Shown piece after piece: positions 5,701 to 6,039 of a DNA stretch of 6,039 bases. Each line of letters starts with the position of its first letter. The stretch's first letter is position 1. Origin of the DNA: Acidobacteriota bacterium. Its GTDB lineage: Bacteria > Acidobacteriota > Aminicenantia > UBA2199. The DNA is taken from positions 1 through 6,039 of the forward strand of contig JAQUQF010000113.1 in the NCBI GenBank assembly GCA_028749105.1, written 5' to 3'. Below the pieces are notes generated by a model. The model saw only the letters and a program-made list of their open reading frames with translations. It had not been told where the DNA came from and did no database searches. The translations under genes and the position numbers were made by a program.

Positions 5701-6039
5701 CGATGGCCATGCCCCGGTAGCGCATGGCCAGGACGCGATCCTGGTAGCGCCGGCCCTGGCACTGGGGGCAGGATTGGAACAGGGATTGCAGGAAGTGCAT
5801 GGTGATCTCGATCACGCCGGCGCCCTGGCAGGCGCTGCAGCAGCCCTGGTCGGTGTTGAAGGAGAATGATGATGCGTTCAGGCCCAGTTTTTCGGCTTCG
5901 GGCTGAGCGGCGAAAAGCGTACGGATCTCATCGAAAAGCTTTGTGTAGGTCGCCGGGTTGCTGCGCGCGTTTTTCCCGAGCGGCTGCTGGTCGATGGAGA
6001 TGACGCGGAGGATTGGGCGCTCTCCCTGCAGGCGGGCCG
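2684..6039 (-). CDS. Double-length UvrA-family ATPase, C-terminal 1117 residues (partial)
   Basis: UvrA is the ABC-type damage-recognition ATPase of nucleotide excision repair. The frame is open from the right edge (first full codon 6037) to TAA at 2684; residues below count from that edge. Residues 1-231 are the second ATPase module of a first UvrA unit: IDQQPLGKN...RSNPATYT, zinc cysteines 67/70 and 90/93, signature LSGGEAQRVRLA (157-168), Walker B LYLLDEP (180-186). After a linker (232-288), a second unit follows. Its first module has Walker A GPSGSGKSS (315-323), PRSTVGT (380-386), cysteines 427/430 and 565/568, signature LSSGEHQRLRLA (653-664) and LFILDE. Its second module has GVSGSGKST (793-801), cysteines 895/898 and 918/921, signature LSAGELQRLRLA (985-996) and LLLLDEP. 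The second unit lacks the UvrB-binding domain. Four ATPase modules are expected in total, as in the tandem UvrA of Chlamydia. Whether it works in repair, or is a UvrA2/DrrC-like relative, cannot be told here. Confidence 0.93.
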   Translation of the reverse strand, partial: ARLQGERPILRVISIDQQPLGKNARSNPATYTKLFDEIRTLFAAQPEAEKLGLNASSFSFNTDQGCCSACQGAGVIEITMHFLQSLFQSCPQCQGRRYQDRVLAMRYRGMAIDEVLNLTIAQALEFFAAERRIAGRLRILLDLGLGYLTLGQPSSTLSGGEAQRVRLASFIRDGKAAASLYLLDEPCLGLHDQDIPCLIRALQNLRDQGATLVVAENNPRFIADCDWLIELSGRDGENSLLFSGEVDGVRHLEGSLVAAMLAGNDLPETGAAAAGRERSTGPQEAPFIHMRGVRTHNLQNISVAFPEQAFSVVSGPSGSGKSSLVLETLYKACQRRYAEQLSPFLRDRLALAGGPGGECDEIAPLKPAVALAARYLETTPRSTVGTLSGISDILRVLFSRLGRIEPQAGIAALHASHFSFNHQDGACPACNGLGYVHEADISHWVVDSGKSILGGAFASNKSCQFFLDPRGRFMAILQCAAAARAIDIRRNWRELSPEALALILDGCSGNVDVTWKFQRGRRSGEHRFTSPWIGLRHLVLQDYQRRKEHRGQEPRYAAVVFKKACPSCRGLRLRECVIHAHVGRVTLAELLSVPLTGLRKMVKNDGADFFSGKASAKEQMVCRETMPLLRRQLDSLIRLGIGYLTLSRSVDTLSSGEHQRLRLASLLANRLNYTLFILDEISRGLHPFDVANLLGVLRDLLPGGNTIVAVDHHPLVIAQADWTIRLGPGSGSRGGRVLDMGGEAPATPGDLEIAAAPGAPGQSRPITISSATIHNLQRLDLSLPAEGLTVLCGVSGSGKSTLLHRVLHESAQAGRPVHCVALSGLDRFREIRSFAPMNPLRCGGERLHDFLGVTGRIHGAFTRDIASATERARVKKALTAPSLRGGTTPSSTSFCSHCGGKGEWTTDLDYMGSFADTCAYCRGSGLADDIRQLSLQGESLANVLAGEIDALPGELMANCQLTEAASCLREFALGYLALGRRLRSLSAGELQRLRLAHLFLNLQDAPSLLLLDEPDSGLSFDECRQLIQTMKRHLAPSQRGGNAQGHAAIVISHHPLMMCQADYLVELGPGAGEQGGKVTACGTPAELLTGSWPRSKTAAYLKQLFARQRPPDVTGNK

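Noticed and set aside
5815..5817. GTG as the start of the uvrA-like gene
   Set aside because: The same frame stays open to the window edge and encodes conserved UvrA sequence (IDQQPLGKN, RSNPATYT, the first zinc Cys pair), so the GTG is an internal Val codon.

Overview
The window is GC-rich bacterial chromosomal DNA with compact genes, Shine-Dalgarno (SD)-type starts at some genes, and one clear sigma70-type promoter. No RNA gene, phage gene, transposase or CRISPR array is visible. Nothing in the genes fixes the phylum. The combination of a tandem-duplicated UvrA and short heptamer repeats between genes reminds me of uncultured Acidobacteriota/Aminicenantes-like genomes, but that is only a weak guess.

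Layout. Positions 1-1807, minus strand: an apparent operon reading leftward. It runs from a promoter at 1779-1807 through a type I cytoplasmic L-asparaginase (760-1758), a possible 17-codon mini-ORF (710-763), a stand-alone cyclic-nucleotide-binding-domain protein (168-713), and a membrane protein whose C-terminus lies outside the window (1-171). Junctions are ATGA stop/start overlaps or short gaps. Positions 1808-2047: a divergent intergenic region holding three arrays of degenerate heptanucleotide repeats, two of them arranged as a large inverted repeat. Positions 2048-2668, plus strand: a complete hemolysin III/PAQR-family seven-helix membrane protein. Positions 2684-6039, minus strand: the C-terminal 1117 residues of a giant UvrA-family protein whose start lies beyond the right edge. 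The uvrA-like gene and hlyIII converge with only 15 bp between stop codons, and a fourth heptamer array straddles that junction.

The most interesting item is the UvrA-family gene. The visible part holds the second ATPase module of one UvrA unit followed by a whole second UvrA-like unit (two more ATPase modules), so the full protein should carry four ABC modules. The second unit has intact Walker A sites but lacks the UvrB-binding domain, and several signature elements have diverged, including Asn for the H-loop His in the first visible module. The second item is the family of four heptamer arrays: their base compositions differ strongly but all fit one pattern (roughly NNNTNMC, M = A or C). 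One array runs into the 3' end of the uvrA-like gene and supplies its stop codon; another lies directly against the hlyIII start codon. No functional link between the asparaginase operon, hlyIII and the uvrA-like gene is evident.
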